From: an uncultured Lachnospiraceae bacterium
Lineage (GTDB): Bacteria > Bacillota > Clostridia > Lachnospirales > Lachnospiraceae
Assembly: GCA_947589305.1 (NCBI GenBank)
Contig: CANQAP010000003.1
Coordinates: forward strand, 124,001 to 188,000
Direction: 5' to 3'
Length of the DNA: 64,000 nt
Position 1 is the stretch's first letter. Each line of letters starts with the position of its first letter. A program made the position numbers and the translations under genes. Under the pieces are notes generated by a model that was not told where the DNA came from, did not search any database, and was given only the letters and a program-made list of their open reading frames with translations. Below are positions 1-8,341 of the stretch, piece by piece.

Positions 1-1
1 C

Positions 2-580
2 CATACAACATCACTGAAATCGGAATCTTCCGGTATTGAGGAACAATTCCAATCGCTTCCCGACCATTTAAATGCACCGGAAGATATGGAGCAGGCGTAT
101 GCCCAATTAGAACAGACGATCACGGAAACCGTTCATCAGGAAGACGCCGTTGATACCATTACCGCAAGGGATATTCAAGCCCTGAAACAAATTCGCGCGG
201 GTTTGCGGATCATGCAAAAAATGAGCCGTAACGATCAGTTTCAGATACCGTTTTCGATAGACGGTGAATGGAATCTCATGAATCTTTCCATTGTGCAGGA
301 TGCGGAAACAAAAGGCGTTATCGAAGCGACGGTCCCGACACAGGAATACGGCACCATTACCGCCGTACTGGCATGGAACAAAAACCACTGGGATGATTCC
401 GTAACGACGGATACCGAAAAAGGAAAGGCATTCCTCGATCGGAATGCCCATGTAATCTCAGATGGTCTTGCACAGATAACCGCTGCGGATACGCAGACCG
501 AAACGGAACCTACTACGCAAGACTTATATCATATTGCTAAGCGGCTTGTCATGATGATGAAGCGCTTGGATTATAAATAA
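2..580 (+). CDS. C-terminal part of an unrecognised protein (cut by left edge)
   Basis: The frame is open from the left window edge, so this is the C-terminal part of a longer gene and its true start is outside the window. The visible part has about 192 residues. It begins with an acidic, low-complexity segment and a probable helix. It then has a compact region rich in hydrophobic strands (around FSIDGEWNLMNLSIV) and ends with a basic helix containing several Met residues. The pattern of a mostly disordered protein with a C-terminal beta-rich domain resembles flagellar hook-length-control-like or DUF6240-type proteins of Lachnospiraceae, but this is only a resemblance. Its last 10 bases overlap the 3' end of the convergent M23 peptidase gene. 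Confidence 0.6.
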   Translation, partial: HTTSLKSESSGIEEQFQSLPDHLNAPEDMEQAYAQLEQTITETVHQEDAVDTITARDIQALKQIRAGLRIMQKMSRNDQFQIPFSIDGEWNLMNLSIVQDAETKGVIEATVPTQEYGTITAVLAWNKNHWDDSVTTDTEKGKAFLDRNAHVISDGLAQITAADTQTETEPTTQDLYHIAKRLVMMMKRLDYK

Positions 581-2094
581 TTCGCCGGATTAACCGCTAC
601 TCCGTTGACAATGATCTCAAAATGGATATGCGGTCCGGTGCTGTCACCGGTATTCCCTGTCAGGGCGATCACCTCTCCCTGATTTACATATTGTCCGTTG
701 CTTACCTGAATGGAACTTAAATGCGCATATCTTGTACGCACACCGTCTCCATGGTCGATCACTACACAATATCCATATCCGCCGGACCAGCCTGCTGATA
801 CGACGGTTCCCGCTCTTGACGCGCGGCATGCCGTACCAACCGGAACGCCCCAATCCAATCCCTTATGGACGGTACCCCAACGCGGACCGAAGCCGGAGGT
901 CAAAGTACCATATGTTGTCGGACGGATATATGTCGGGAGCGGTTTGGTACCCCGTTCTATGATCTTGGCAACCGCTTCTGTATTGATCTGCTCTTTAATG
1001 ATTTCCCGTCCGGTCTCCGCGCCGTTGTTGTAGCTGACGATCGCCGTTACCGTCCGGTTGCCGGTCTGCGGTTCCTGAATCACCGTATCATCACCCACAT
1101 ATTTATCCGGATTATCCACATACTGGACTTCCGCTTCATAGTCTTCCGTATATGTTGTCTGCTCCTGCATCACAACGGACAATTCCGGTTTCGGAACCAT
1201 GACCACGATCTGATCGCCGATCAAGATATTGGAATCCGCTTCCAATCCTTCATTGATCGACAGCAGCTCATCGGTTGACATGCCGTATTTATCCGCGATG
1301 ATCGACAGACAATCTCCTGCCTGTACCTGATAGATCTCATTATTTTCCTGTTCTTTTGTAATACCTTCATATGCGGTCTGTACGTCTGACAACTGATCTT
1401 TGCCCGCATATGTTTCAATGATCTCGATCGGTTCCTGAAAATTTACCGAAAGGATCCCGTCTTCTCCGACATTTCCCGACGCATCCGCCGCTACGGTTGC
1501 ATCCGCGCCGTCGGCTGCCGCTACGACTACCGGATTGTTGGCGGTTTTTGAGGCATTGATGACGTTGGTCGTCATAGAACCGACCTCCTGCTTGTCCTCG
1601 GATGTCAGTTCGATCACAAATTCATTATTTACATCATAGGCACTCTGTACCTGTTCCAGCAAAGCCAATACTTCTGCTTCGCTGCTTAACGTGACCGTAT
1701 AATCATTGATCTTAACGGTATATGCCAACGTCTTTTCCTGAATCAGGCAATCCGTCAACTCGTTATAAACCTTCTGTGCCAGCTCCGCCTGCGTCGATAC
1801 ATGGGATGCTCTCGCTTTTACCGGCTCATATGACACGTCCGCATTCAGCAGCGTTAAGTTGTCCGATTGTGAATTCAGAGTCAACCTCGCTTTTTCATAT
1901 GCTTCCACCGCCTCTGCCTGCGTTTCCGCGATACCGACGGCTTTGCCGTTAATCATGATCTGACAGCGTTCGGTCGTCAAATCCCCCTGCGCCGCTACCG
2001 GAAACGCTAAGAGAGACACTCCGGTCGCGATCAATAAAGCACGATACATTTTTATCTTCCGACGTTTTACCCGAATCTGACGTCTGTTCACCAT
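571..2094 (-). CDS. Secreted LysM-G5-M23 peptidoglycan endopeptidase
   Basis: The 507-residue protein is probably a secreted zinc endopeptidase that cuts peptidoglycan cross-bridges. It has a basic N-terminus and a hydrophobic export segment at about residues 17-36. A long region follows, then a LysM domain at about 255-300 (YQVQAGDCLSIIADKYG), a G5 domain at about 305-390, and an M23 (LytM) domain from about 400 to the end. The M23 zinc ligands look intact: H410 and D414 in HKGLD, and H489/H491 in GPHIHFE. LysM and G5 are wall or glycan-binding modules. The start at 2094 has AGGAATT just upstream. The gene is monocistronic, with a promoter candidate at 2168-2196. Its 3' end overlaps the unknown gene on the other strand. 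Confidence 0.93.
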   Translation of the reverse strand: MVNRRQIRVKRRKIKMYRALLIATGVSLLAFPVAAQGDLTTERCQIMINGKAVGIAETQAEAVEAYEKARLTLNSQSDNLTLLNADVSYEPVKARASHVSTQAELAQKVYNELTDCLIQEKTLAYTVKINDYTVTLSSEAEVLALLEQVQSAYDVNNEFVIELTSEDKQEVGSMTTNVINASKTANNPVVVAAADGADATVAADASGNVGEDGILSVNFQEPIEIIETYAGKDQLSDVQTAYEGITKEQENNEIYQVQAGDCLSIIADKYGMSTDELLSINEGLEADSNILIGDQIVVMVPKPELSVVMQEQTTYTEDYEAEVQYVDNPDKYVGDDTVIQEPQTGNRTVTAIVSYNNGAETGREIIKEQINTEAVAKIIERGTKPLPTYIRPTTYGTLTSGFGPRWGTVHKGLDWGVPVGTACRASRAGTVVSAGWSGGYGYCVVIDHGDGVRTRYAHLSSIQVSNGQYVNQGEVIALTGNTGDSTGPHIHFEIIVNGVAVNPANYL

Positions 2095-2167
2095 AATTCC
2101 TAACCCCTATCATATCCAAACGTGATTTTTGCATCATCTGTAATATTTTGTAACATTTTCGTAATAT

Positions 2168-2196
2168 ATGATAACAAATTATGATCCGGAAGTAAA
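2168..2196 (-). promoter_or_regulatory. Sigma-A-like promoter for the M23 peptidase gene
   Basis: Read on the minus strand, TTTACT and TATCAT are separated by 17 bases, about 75 bases before the start codon at 2094. Both boxes deviate slightly from consensus. No start site is proven. Confidence 0.45.
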
Positions 2197-2221
2197 GCCT
2201 TTCTTGCAGATTTCGAGCAAA

Positions 2222-2713
2222 TTATATCGCTTTTGCCACTTCGTCCATCAATTCTTCAATATCGTATCCTTCCGCATCTATCACGATATCGGCATATTTT
2301 TCATATAACGGGGTTCTTTCGTCATATAAATCTTTCATGCTCTGACCGTCTTTTAAGACCACGCCCCTGCGGCGGATGTTCCCGAGCCGGTTGCAGATCG
2401 TAGCATAAGATAGTTTCAGATATACAATCTTCCCGATATCATGCAGATGCTGCATTGCCCGCTCCGAATATACCACGCTACCGCCTGTGGCAATCACATG
2501 TCGGTCCGCTTGTATCCCTGCATTCACAGCCTCCTCCACTTTCAGGAAGCCGTCTTCGCCTTTTTCAGCGATGATATCCCGCAGCAGTTTTCCTTCCTTC
2601 TTTTGAATCAATAGATCCGAATCCAGAAAATCATATCCCAAGACTTTTGCCAATACGACGCCTATCGTGCTTTTTCCGCATCCGGGCATTCCGATCAGAA
2701 TGACATTCTCCAT
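2222..2713 (-). CDS. aroK: Shikimate kinase
   Basis: The product phosphorylates shikimate at the 3-hydroxyl with ATP in the aromatic amino acid (chorismate) pathway, in the cytoplasm. The 163-residue protein has the Walker A loop GMPGCGKST near the N-terminus, a DSD substrate/magnesium motif (FLDSDLLI), the ATGGSVV glycine loop and an RRRGVVL lid region. Length and order match the family. The ATG at 2713 is preferred over the in-frame ATG at 2731. The AAGGAG of the ribosome binding site lies just after the upstream ATG and 9 bases before the chosen one. No other aro gene is adjacent. The flavin reductase gene ends about 37 bases upstream. Confidence 0.93.
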   Translation of the reverse strand: MENVILIGMPGCGKSTIGVVLAKVLGYDFLDSDLLIQKKEGKLLRDIIAEKGEDGFLKVEEAVNAGIQADRHVIATGGSVVYSERAMQHLHDIGKIVYLKLSYATICNRLGNIRRRGVVLKDGQSMKDLYDERTPLYEKYADIVIDAEGYDIEELMDEVAKAI

Positions 2714-2750
2714 AACCGTTTTCTCCTTCATTGTCCGTCCGCCTGAGCAT

Positions 2751-3317
2751 TCAGGATTTTTTTCTTACGGAATATCCAAATGTACCAAGCTGCTGCCCCA
2801 TCGCATAATATTTACCGTGAGAATAAACCAACGGTTCTGCGGATGCCAGCTGCAGGGTCCCGTTTTCATCCAGACAGCTTTCACTGACCTGCACATTTAC
2901 GACTTCCGCCAGAAACATGTCATGACTGCCAAGCGGCATAACTTCCTTCACTTTGCATTCCAGATTCACCGGACTTTCCATGATGATCGGAGCATTGATC
3001 TTTTCTGCTTCTCCTTTTGTCAGTCCCGCCGCCTGAAATTTATCCTCATCTTTTCCGGAGCGCACCCCGCAATAATCCGTTGCCCGCAACAGATCCTGTG
3101 TCGTCAGATTCACGACGAATTCTTCCGTCTCTTTTATCATCGGATACGAATAACGTTCCGGTCTTACCGAGATATACAGCATAACCGGGTCCGAACAGAC
3201 CGTGCCGGTCCATGCCACGGTCAATACGTTATCATGCCCCTGCCGGTCTCTGCAGGTCACCAAGACCGCCGGCAGCGGATATAATAAATTGCCTGCTTTC
3301 CAACTTAGTTTTTTCAT
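2751..3317 (-). CDS. Flavin reductase-family FMN-binding protein
   Basis: The 188-residue protein belongs to the flavin reductase-like split-barrel family, which binds FMN and often reduces flavins or serves oxygen or iron-sulfur chemistry. Typical features are the N-terminal NLLYPLPAVLVTCRD, the strand WTGTVCSDPVMLYISVRPER, and NLTTQDLLRATDYCGVRSGK before the second half of the barrel. The exact substrate cannot be told. The open frame extends far upstream to 3719, but that extension runs antisense into the next gene. The ATG at 3317 follows AGAAGG at good spacing and fits the family N-terminus. It may be co-transcribed with aroK downstream. Confidence 0.9.
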   Translation of the reverse strand: MKKLSWKAGNLLYPLPAVLVTCRDRQGHDNVLTVAWTGTVCSDPVMLYISVRPERYSYPMIKETEEFVVNLTTQDLLRATDYCGVRSGKDEDKFQAAGLTKGEAEKINAPIIMESPVNLECKVKEVMPLGSHDMFLAEVVNVQVSESCLDENGTLQLASAEPLVYSHGKYYAMGQQLGTFGYSVRKKS

Positions 3318-3471
3318 ACAAAACCCTTCTTTCCTGTTCATGTTTTTACTTGTGATAGAACATCCATGTAAAGAATACGGTTTTTTCCTCTTATTCGCAA
3401 GCCTTTTTTGATTTCCGTACTTTCGCATCTGATTGTCCGTCTGAAAGAATCCGAAAAACGAAAGGAACCTA

Positions 3472-3500
3472 TTGTAATCATCTTTCATTATCGGTATAAT
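3472..3500 (+). promoter_or_regulatory. Sigma-A promoter for the 3541 gene
   Basis: TTGTAA and a perfect TATAAT are separated by 17 bases, about 40 bases before the ATG at 3541. Confidence 0.65.
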
Positions 3501-3540
3501 ATCAAAAGATAGTTCTTTCACAGAATGTAGGAGGCGTGTC

Positions 3541-3879
3541 ATGTCAAAGTATTTAGATATTGAAGAAGTTCCGGAAACCTTACAGAAAAAAGTACATGAA
3601 AACCTTGCATTTCGGACCGGCAATTTCGTATGGCGCGTCAAATTCAATACCCCTCTAAATCCATCGACGGTGAATGCGACCAATATGTATTTAACCAATG
3701 AATTCGGCAACAGCATCAAAACGCATATCCGTTATGATATAGACCATAATATCATTGAAGTCACGCCATTAGAGCCTTATGCGGAGGGTATCTTTTATTA
3801 TCTGAACATCACGACGAAGGTACGTTCCAAGGGCGGACAATACCTAAAAGAACCCGTCAAGATCAAATTTAAACTATAA
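3541..3879 (+). CDS. Small Ig-like (Big_5/SbsA-type) domain protein
   Basis: The 112-residue protein has no signal peptide and consists almost wholly of one Ig-like module of the kind seen in SbsA/Big_5 repeats: VKFNTPLNPSTVNATNMYL, then IEVTPLEPYAEGIFYYLNI and a closing strand. Such modules normally occur as repeats in large surface proteins, so a free-standing cytosolic copy is unusual. AGGAGG lies 6-7 bases before the ATG, and the promoter upstream is good. It is transcribed alone between divergent and convergent minus-strand genes. Its function is unknown. Confidence 0.8.
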   Translation: MSKYLDIEEVPETLQKKVHENLAFRTGNFVWRVKFNTPLNPSTVNATNMYLTNEFGNSIKTHIRYDIDHNIIEVTPLEPYAEGIFYYLNITTKVRSKGGQYLKEPVKIKFKL

Positions 3880-3909
3880 AAGCGGGGGAACTATTCCACC
3901 GCTTCTTTT
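3880..3909. terminator. Hairpin between convergent genes
   Basis: A 10-pair stem with one mismatch (arms AAGCGG-GGAA and TTCC-CCGCTT) begins at the stop codon of the Ig-like gene and is followed by CTTTT on the plus strand. It includes the last bases of the amidase gene on the other strand and probably works for the plus-strand transcript. Confidence 0.55.
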
Positions 3910-4607
3910 ACATATTCGACAAACATCTCCCACTCTTCCGGATGCTCCACATAATATAACGGGCATTCCTTGCCGGTCACATCATAATGCCGGATGACAT
4001 CCGATTCCGGATCCAATTCATAATATTTACACAATGCCGCCGTTAAGGCAACACACTGATTATACGTTTCCGTTGTAAACTCTCCTTCGTCATCCGGATG
4101 GCAGCATTCAATGGAGATACTGTAAGAATTTGCCTCATTTGACGCATATGCGATCTCATTGAGCGGAACACATTGCAGGATCTCTCCGTCTGTTCCGATC
4201 ACAAAATGACTGCTGGCTGACGTTACCGGATTATCCGCCAGACTTTCAAAATAATCCCGATTTGCCTGTGCCGTCGTCGCAGGGTTCCCGGTATAATGTA
4301 TCACGATCTTATCTACCTGCTCCAGCGGAGTACCCGGACGTGAATATTCGTTGATTGTCAGAAAATCTTCCCGAATATCCAGATCCGGAAATTGCCCGGC
4401 TGCCGACACGATCGGCTCGATATGTTTCAGCGATCTCCAAGCAGGCAGGGCGGACGCCGTATTGTCTCCTGCATTTAAATCCTTATTCCCTTGTGCTACG
4501 TTCAATAAAAAAATCACGCCTATCACCGTTGCCAGACAGCCTCCGGCAAACGGCATCCATCGGCAGAACTTTGCAAATCGTTGACGGCTTTTTCTATTTC
4601 TTAGCAT
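3891..4607 (-). CDS. N-acetylmuramoyl-L-alanine amidase (Amidase_2/PGRP fold)
   Basis: The 238-residue protein probably cuts the amide bond between N-acetylmuramic acid and the stem peptide outside the membrane. A basic N-terminus and a membrane segment (FAGGCLATVIGVIFLLNV) come first, then a linker and the amidase fold: VIHYTGN (zinc His), SASSHFVIGTDGEIL, the IECCHPD strand, and IRHYDVTGKECP, which has a His plus the Lys/Cys region seen near the third ligand. The ATG at 4607 was chosen because AAAGGAAG precedes it by 7 bases. Longer in-frame starts (for example about 4623) have no better site. It is a single gene, facing the Ig-like gene. Confidence 0.9.
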   Translation of the reverse strand: MLRNRKSRQRFAKFCRWMPFAGGCLATVIGVIFLLNVAQGNKDLNAGDNTASALPAWRSLKHIEPIVSAAGQFPDLDIREDFLTINEYSRPGTPLEQVDKIVIHYTGNPATTAQANRDYFESLADNPVTSASSHFVIGTDGEILQCVPLNEIAYASNEANSYSISIECCHPDDEGEFTTETYNQCVALTAALCKYYELDPESDVIRHYDVTGKECPLYYVEHPEEWEMFVEYVKEAVE

Positions 4608-5030
4608 CTTTGCACTTCCTTTCATCCGAACCGGTATCTTATATTTCCTGTTTCTTTCATGTCCGCCGCCTGCCGGTATATCGGCATATGCCACTGCACA
4701 TCTGCCCTATGTATTCCGTGGCGGACACTTACCGTACAGACAATCGTCTCGCACGGTGTGTCCTCCTATATACAAAGCAGTCGGCGAACTTGTATATCTC
4801 TTAACAATCAATGACTACGATTCCCGCAGCCACACAGTGTAAAACGACTGCTGATCTGTTAAATCCCTGATAACATATCATATGTCGGCATTTTAAAATA
4901 GTTCTGTTTTTTTGTTTTTCCGTTTTCCTTGGAATATCCTGATGACAGTATGATACAAAATAATTCTGAAAAACTTTATGCAAAATTCTGATATTTTTCT
5001 TAATGTTTTTTACACCGCCTGACATATTTC
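4608..5030. other. Gene-free divergent spacer
   Basis: This AT-rich stretch separates two divergent genes. Open frames inside it lack ribosome binding sites and recognisable protein character. Apart from the promoter that follows on the plus strand, no RNA motif or repeat was seen. Confidence 0.5.
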
Positions 5031-5059
5031 TTGAATCGTCACACCCAGTATTGTATAAT
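5031..5059 (+). promoter_or_regulatory. Sigma-A promoter for the HD hydrolase gene
   Basis: TTGAAT and TATAAT are separated by 17 bases, 73 bases before the ATG at 5132. It also excludes the far-upstream start at 5003. Confidence 0.75.
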
Positions 5060-5131
5060 TTAAGAAAATACGATGAATACTACAGATATTTCCATTCTTT
5101 CCATTTCAACCACATGCCAAGGAGGAATCAT

Positions 5132-5575
5132 ATGCTGGAAAAGGCAATCGAAATTGCGGTAGAAGCCCATCGCGGGCAGATCGATAAGGCGGGAAAACCA
5201 TATATTTTACATCCTATGCGGGTGATGCTTGCAGGAAAAACCGAAGAGGAAATGATCTGCGGGATCCTGCATGATGTCATTGAAGATACTCCCGTATCCA
5301 TTCAGATGCTGGCGGATGAGGGATTTTCCGATACCGTATTGGAAGCCTTACGATTACTGACGCACGACCGTTCCGTTCCGTATCAGGAGTATATCGCATC
5401 CCTGACAGAAAATCCGCTTGCGATCCAAGTGAAATTATATGATCTGCACGATAACCTCAATCGGGACCGGCTTGGCGTTTTAACCTTGGAAGATGAACGG
5501 CGTATGGAAAAATATAAAAAATCGCAACAATTTCTGTTGCGATTCCTTGCATCTTCTTCCTCATGTCCCGTGTGA
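5132..5575 (+). CDS. Small HD-domain hydrolase, MESH1/SpoT-hydrolase-like
   Basis: The 147-residue protein is a single HD-family domain. Its layout matches the hydrolase half of RelA/SpoT and stand-alone MESH1-type (p)ppGpp hydrolases: AHRGQIDKAGKPYILHPMRV, then the metal motif GILHDVIEDT, LRLLTH, and VKLYDLHDNLNRDRL. A role in alarmone or nucleotide breakdown is therefore likely but not proven, since no synthetase domain is present. The ATG at 5132 has a perfect AAGGAGG. The last 60 bases of the coding region contain a hairpin that works as a terminator on the opposite strand. Confidence 0.85.
   Translation: MLEKAIEIAVEAHRGQIDKAGKPYILHPMRVMLAGKTEEEMICGILHDVIEDTPVSIQMLADEGFSDTVLEALRLLTHDRSVPYQEYIASLTENPLAIQVKLYDLHDNLNRDRLGVLTLEDERRMEKYKKSQQFLLRFLASSSSCPV
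5510..5544 (-). terminator. Terminator of the DUF4358 operon, inside the HD gene
   Basis: On the minus strand a perfect 9-base-pair stem (AATCGCAAC / GTTGCGATT) is followed at once by a run of six T and more T-rich sequence. It lies about 58 bases after the DUF4358 stop codon and within the 3' coding end of the convergent gene. Confidence 0.75.
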
Positions 5576-5601
5576 TCAGCCGCCTGCGGTCGGAAGCTTT
5601 C

Positions 5602-6072
5602 TTATTCCGCAAAGCTTGCCTCGATCACGGCTTCCGCTTCTGCGGTATCGTCACAGACACATAAGATCACATAGTTTCCCCGTGTTTCGATCAGAGGATT
5701 TTCCAGCTTCGGAACTTCCGCTGCATTATAACTCTCAAAGGATTCCAACTGCGCTTCTACTCTTGCCTGTACACCGGCTTCCAAATCTGCCGCCCGATCT
5801 TCGGAAACGGCTTCCAATACCGCGATCTCCTCTGCTGTCGCATTGGTTCCCATATACACCTTGCCTGACGCCACCGCATCTTCCTGAATGCCATATACGC
5901 CCAGTGCTTTACTCAGTTCCACTTCTCCGAGTTGATCGTTCCATGTTACCTCGGAACATAAACGATCCGCCAAGGCAGCCGTATCCACGGTCACTGTCGC
6001 CTGATTGCCACAACCGGTCAAAACCAAGGCAAGCAGACTTAGTCCTGCCGCTGCTTTCATCCATTTTTTCAT
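5602..6072 (-). CDS. DUF4358 lipoprotein
   Basis: The 156-residue protein has a clear lipoprotein signal peptide with lipobox LTGC (Cys21). The remainder matches the DUF4358 family: a short N-terminal helix, the LSKALGVYGI segment, an acidic helical middle, and RGNYVILCVCDD near the end. In many Clostridia this family sits beside acyltransferase and SGNH genes for surface polymer modification. Here it lies 53 bases downstream of an SGNH hydrolase and is probably in one operon with it. GGAGAAAGAAC precedes the ATG. Its molecular role is unknown. Confidence 0.85.
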   Translation of the reverse strand: MKKWMKAAAGLSLLALVLTGCGNQATVTVDTAALADRLCSEVTWNDQLGEVELSKALGVYGIQEDAVASGKVYMGTNATAEEIAVLEAVSEDRAADLEAGVQARVEAQLESFESYNAAEVPKLENPLIETRGNYVILCVCDDTAEAEAVIEASFAE

Positions 6073-6125
6073 GTTCTTTCTCCTTTATCTCTTATACTTG
6101 CCATCGATCATACACGACCCAAAGG

Positions 6126-7064
6126 CTATTTGATCTGATAGGTATTATTTTTCAGAAAATCCAACCAGATGCTACAGTATTCTGCATTACAGTGTACGCC
6201 GTCCACGCTTGCATCCTCCGGCAACGCTCCGTTTTCATCCGCCAATGCCGACGCAACATCCAAAAAAATGACATCCTGCTCCTCGCATACGGATTCGATG
6301 ATCGTATTAAACCGGGCAACGTTTTCATTATTATAAATCGTATCTTTTGCCGAGCGGGAAGCCGCTATCGGGATGATATTTTCAACATAAATCAAAGCAT
6401 CCGGCTGCAACTGACGGATATCCCGCAACATTTTTGCATACTGATCCCGGAACAGATCGTCATACGGCCAGCCCAATTCATTGACACCAAACATAATATA
6501 TATTTTGTTAAATTTCTGCTCCTGAAGAGCTTCCATCACGGTCAGTTTCCGTCCGTCGTCCATCGGGACGATCGTATCGGTATAGATTCTCGAAACGCTT
6601 AAGCCTTTTGAACAATATGCGTGAATATTGCTTAACGGGGAATATAACACAAATCCTTCTGTCCGCGAATCTCCGATAAAGAGCGCATCATCAAAATAGG
6701 AATCGTCTACCGTCACATCCTCACGCACATATTCATGTTCCGGCTCGACGTCCGCCGGATTCACCCTTGCCACGCCGACCGTATATAGATAGACCGGCTG
6801 CCGTTCGAGCGCTTTTCCCCGTTTTGCCGAACTGCCAAACCACTGTCCGGCGCTACCGGATTCTGTCGTTACATCCGAAGAAGGTTCCGGTTCTTTCCGC
6901 AGGAGCAGACGTTCCAAAAAACTCCGCGGCGTATCACCCGATCGGAAATTCAGATACAAAACCGTACCAGATGCCAAAATAAAAACCAGTACAATAATTG
7001 AAATCGTAAGGATTTTCCGTCGTTTCAATTTTGTTTTATAGCTTCTCTTGTAATCCAAAGGCAT
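6126..7064 (-). CDS. Membrane-anchored SGNH/GDSL hydrolase
   Basis: The 312-residue protein is probably an extracellular esterase or acyl-transfer enzyme. A cytoplasmic basic stretch is followed by one membrane segment (ILTISIIVLVFILASGTVLYL). After a linker come the SGNH blocks: block I LFIGDSRTEGF with the nucleophile Ser, block III IMFGVNELGW with Gly/Asn, and block V VDGVHCNAEY with the Asp and His of the triad. All key residues are present. It probably acts on cell-surface polymers, but the substrate is unknown. It leads the operon with the DUF4358 lipoprotein, and no MBOAT acyltransferase lies next to it. Confidence 0.9.
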   Translation of the reverse strand: MPLDYKRSYKTKLKRRKILTISIIVLVFILASGTVLYLNFRSGDTPRSFLERLLLRKEPEPSSDVTTESGSAGQWFGSSAKRGKALERQPVYLYTVGVARVNPADVEPEHEYVREDVTVDDSYFDDALFIGDSRTEGFVLYSPLSNIHAYCSKGLSVSRIYTDTIVPMDDGRKLTVMEALQEQKFNKIYIMFGVNELGWPYDDLFRDQYAKMLRDIRQLQPDALIYVENIIPIAASRSAKDTIYNNENVARFNTIIESVCEEQDVIFLDVASALADENGALPEDASVDGVHCNAEYCSIWLDFLKNNTYQIK

Positions 7065-7134
7065 CTGTGTATTTCCTTTCCTTCTGTACCATTGTGCATC
7101 CCGTCATTCCATTGCGTGCTTCTTCAAGTCTTAT

Positions 7135-7163
7135 ATTATAACACGTTTTATTTGAAATAACTA
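7135..7163 (-). promoter_or_regulatory. Extended -10 promoter for the SGNH gene
   Basis: On the minus strand TGTTATAAT forms an extended -10 box about 70 bases before the start codon. The -35 region (TAGTTA) is weak. Confidence 0.45.
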
Positions 7164-7208
7164 TCCCTAATTCTTACAGATTTTAAAGAAATCCCTCTTA
7201 TTTTTTAG

Positions 7209-7237
7209 TCGATTTTCCCTTGATTCTATGTTACAAT
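7209..7237 (+). promoter_or_regulatory. Extended -10 promoter for the epimerase gene
   Basis: TGTTACAAT forms an extended -10 box, with a weak -35 (TCGATT) 17 bases upstream, about 60 bases before the ATG at 7298. Confidence 0.4.
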
Positions 7238-7297
7238 AGAAATACGAATAGCGATTAATACCCGTAAGAGATCAAGTTAGGAAACGGAGGTTTGCAT

Positions 7298-8308
7298 ATG
7301 GACTTAACAACAGCACACATTATTGACTATAAGGGAGCATCCTGTATCGAGTTAAAGGCAGGCGGATATCTTGCACTCATCGCGCCGGAAATCGGCAGTA
7401 ATGTCATTCGCTTCCGTGATGAAACGAACGATATCGAAATCTTCCGCTTTCATGAGAATACTACGATTGAAGAGATCAAACAATCACCGGAAGTGTATGG
7501 TCTTCCTTCTTTGTATCTGCCGAACCGTCTCAACGGCGGCAAATTAAAAACAAGCGACGCCGTTTATCAACTGCCTGTGAATGAACCACTTCTTGGCAAT
7601 TTCATTCATGGTTTTCTTCATAAACGACCGTATTCGGTAATCGAAGTGTCAGCGACGGAACAAACCGCTTCTGCCAAGACGGAATATCTCTATGACGAAT
7701 CGGATGAATTTTTCCAATATCTTCCGATCAAGTTTAAGGCAGAACTTACCCTCACCTTATCTTCGGACGGGCTGGAATATGCCTTTACCATGACGAATCT
7801 GTCTTCCGTCCAGATGCCGTATGGCGTATGTACGCATACGACTATGATGGGACCGTTTACTTCCGACGGAAAGGGGGAGGACATGCGCCTGTATGTTCCG
7901 ATCGGAGAGAAATGGCAGTTAAATAACCGGTGTCTGCCGACCGGTGTGTTTATGCCGCTCGATAATCATGACAAGCAATATCTGACCGGTTCCATGGTTC
8001 CGGTTAAACAGATCATTAATAACGATGTCTATTACGCCGAAATGGGAGACATCGACGACCAGCCATTCTATGGCATTGTCGCAACGGACCTTGCAAGCGG
8101 AAAAGAAATCCGATATGAGGTCTGTCAGGACTATAAATTCTGGATCATTTGGAATGATTGGGGCGAAAAGGGATATTTCTGTCCGGAACCAATGTCATGG
8201 ATCATTGATGCGCCGAATCTTCCATTAGAGCCGGGGGATACCGGTTATGAGGAATTAGCGCCAAACGAAAGCAAGACCGTCACGCAACATTTTTATACGG
8301 TTGTTTAA
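7298..8308 (+). CDS. Aldose 1-epimerase-like protein
   Basis: The 336-residue protein has the beta-sandwich pattern of galactose mutarotase/aldose 1-epimerase-type carbohydrate proteins. Features include APEIGSNVIRFRD near the N-terminus, LYLPNRLNGGKLK, FIHGFLHKRPYSV (a typical active-site His region) and a late WIIWNDWGEKGYFCPEPMSW segment with the conserved PEP. It probably interconverts alpha and beta sugar anomers or binds a related sugar. It sits just upstream of cellobiose phosphorylase, which uses and releases sugars of defined anomeric form, so it may serve cellobiose use. GGAGG lies 7 bases before the ATG at 7298, and the TTG at 7292 is less likely. Confidence 0.85.
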   Translation: MDLTTAHIIDYKGASCIELKAGGYLALIAPEIGSNVIRFRDETNDIEIFRFHENTTIEEIKQSPEVYGLPSLYLPNRLNGGKLKTSDAVYQLPVNEPLLGNFIHGFLHKRPYSVIEVSATEQTASAKTEYLYDESDEFFQYLPIKFKAELTLTLSSDGLEYAFTMTNLSSVQMPYGVCTHTTMMGPFTSDGKGEDMRLYVPIGEKWQLNNRCLPTGVFMPLDNHDKQYLTGSMVPVKQIINNDVYYAEMGDIDDQPFYGIVATDLASGKEIRYEVCQDYKFWIIWNDWGEKGYFCPEPMSWIIDAPNLPLEPGDTGYEELAPNESKTVTQHFYTVV

Positions 8309-8311
8309 TTT

Positions 8312-8328
8312 TTAAAAAGCGTTTTTAA
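8312..8328 (+). promoter_or_regulatory. AT-rich palindrome before the cellobiose phosphorylase promoter
   Basis: A near-perfect palindrome centred on GCG (TTAAAAA-GC-GTTTTTAA) lies 14 bases before the -35 box. It has the central CG of a CcpA cre site but lacks the outer TG/CA. It could be an operator or only the remnant of a weak terminator. Confidence 0.3.
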
Positions 8329-8341
8329 TGCTTACTTTTCC

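Noticed and set aside
2667-3284. 205-codon plus-strand open frame
   Set aside because: It is antisense to aroK and the flavin reductase, both of which have clear family motifs.
3318-3719. N-terminal extension of the flavin reductase
   Set aside because: The extra residues match no family, run antisense into the Ig-like gene and its promoter, and the ATG at 3317 has a good ribosome binding site.
5493-6602. 369-codon open frame on the plus strand
   Set aside because: It runs antisense through the DUF4358 and SGNH genes, has no ribosome binding site and no protein-like character.
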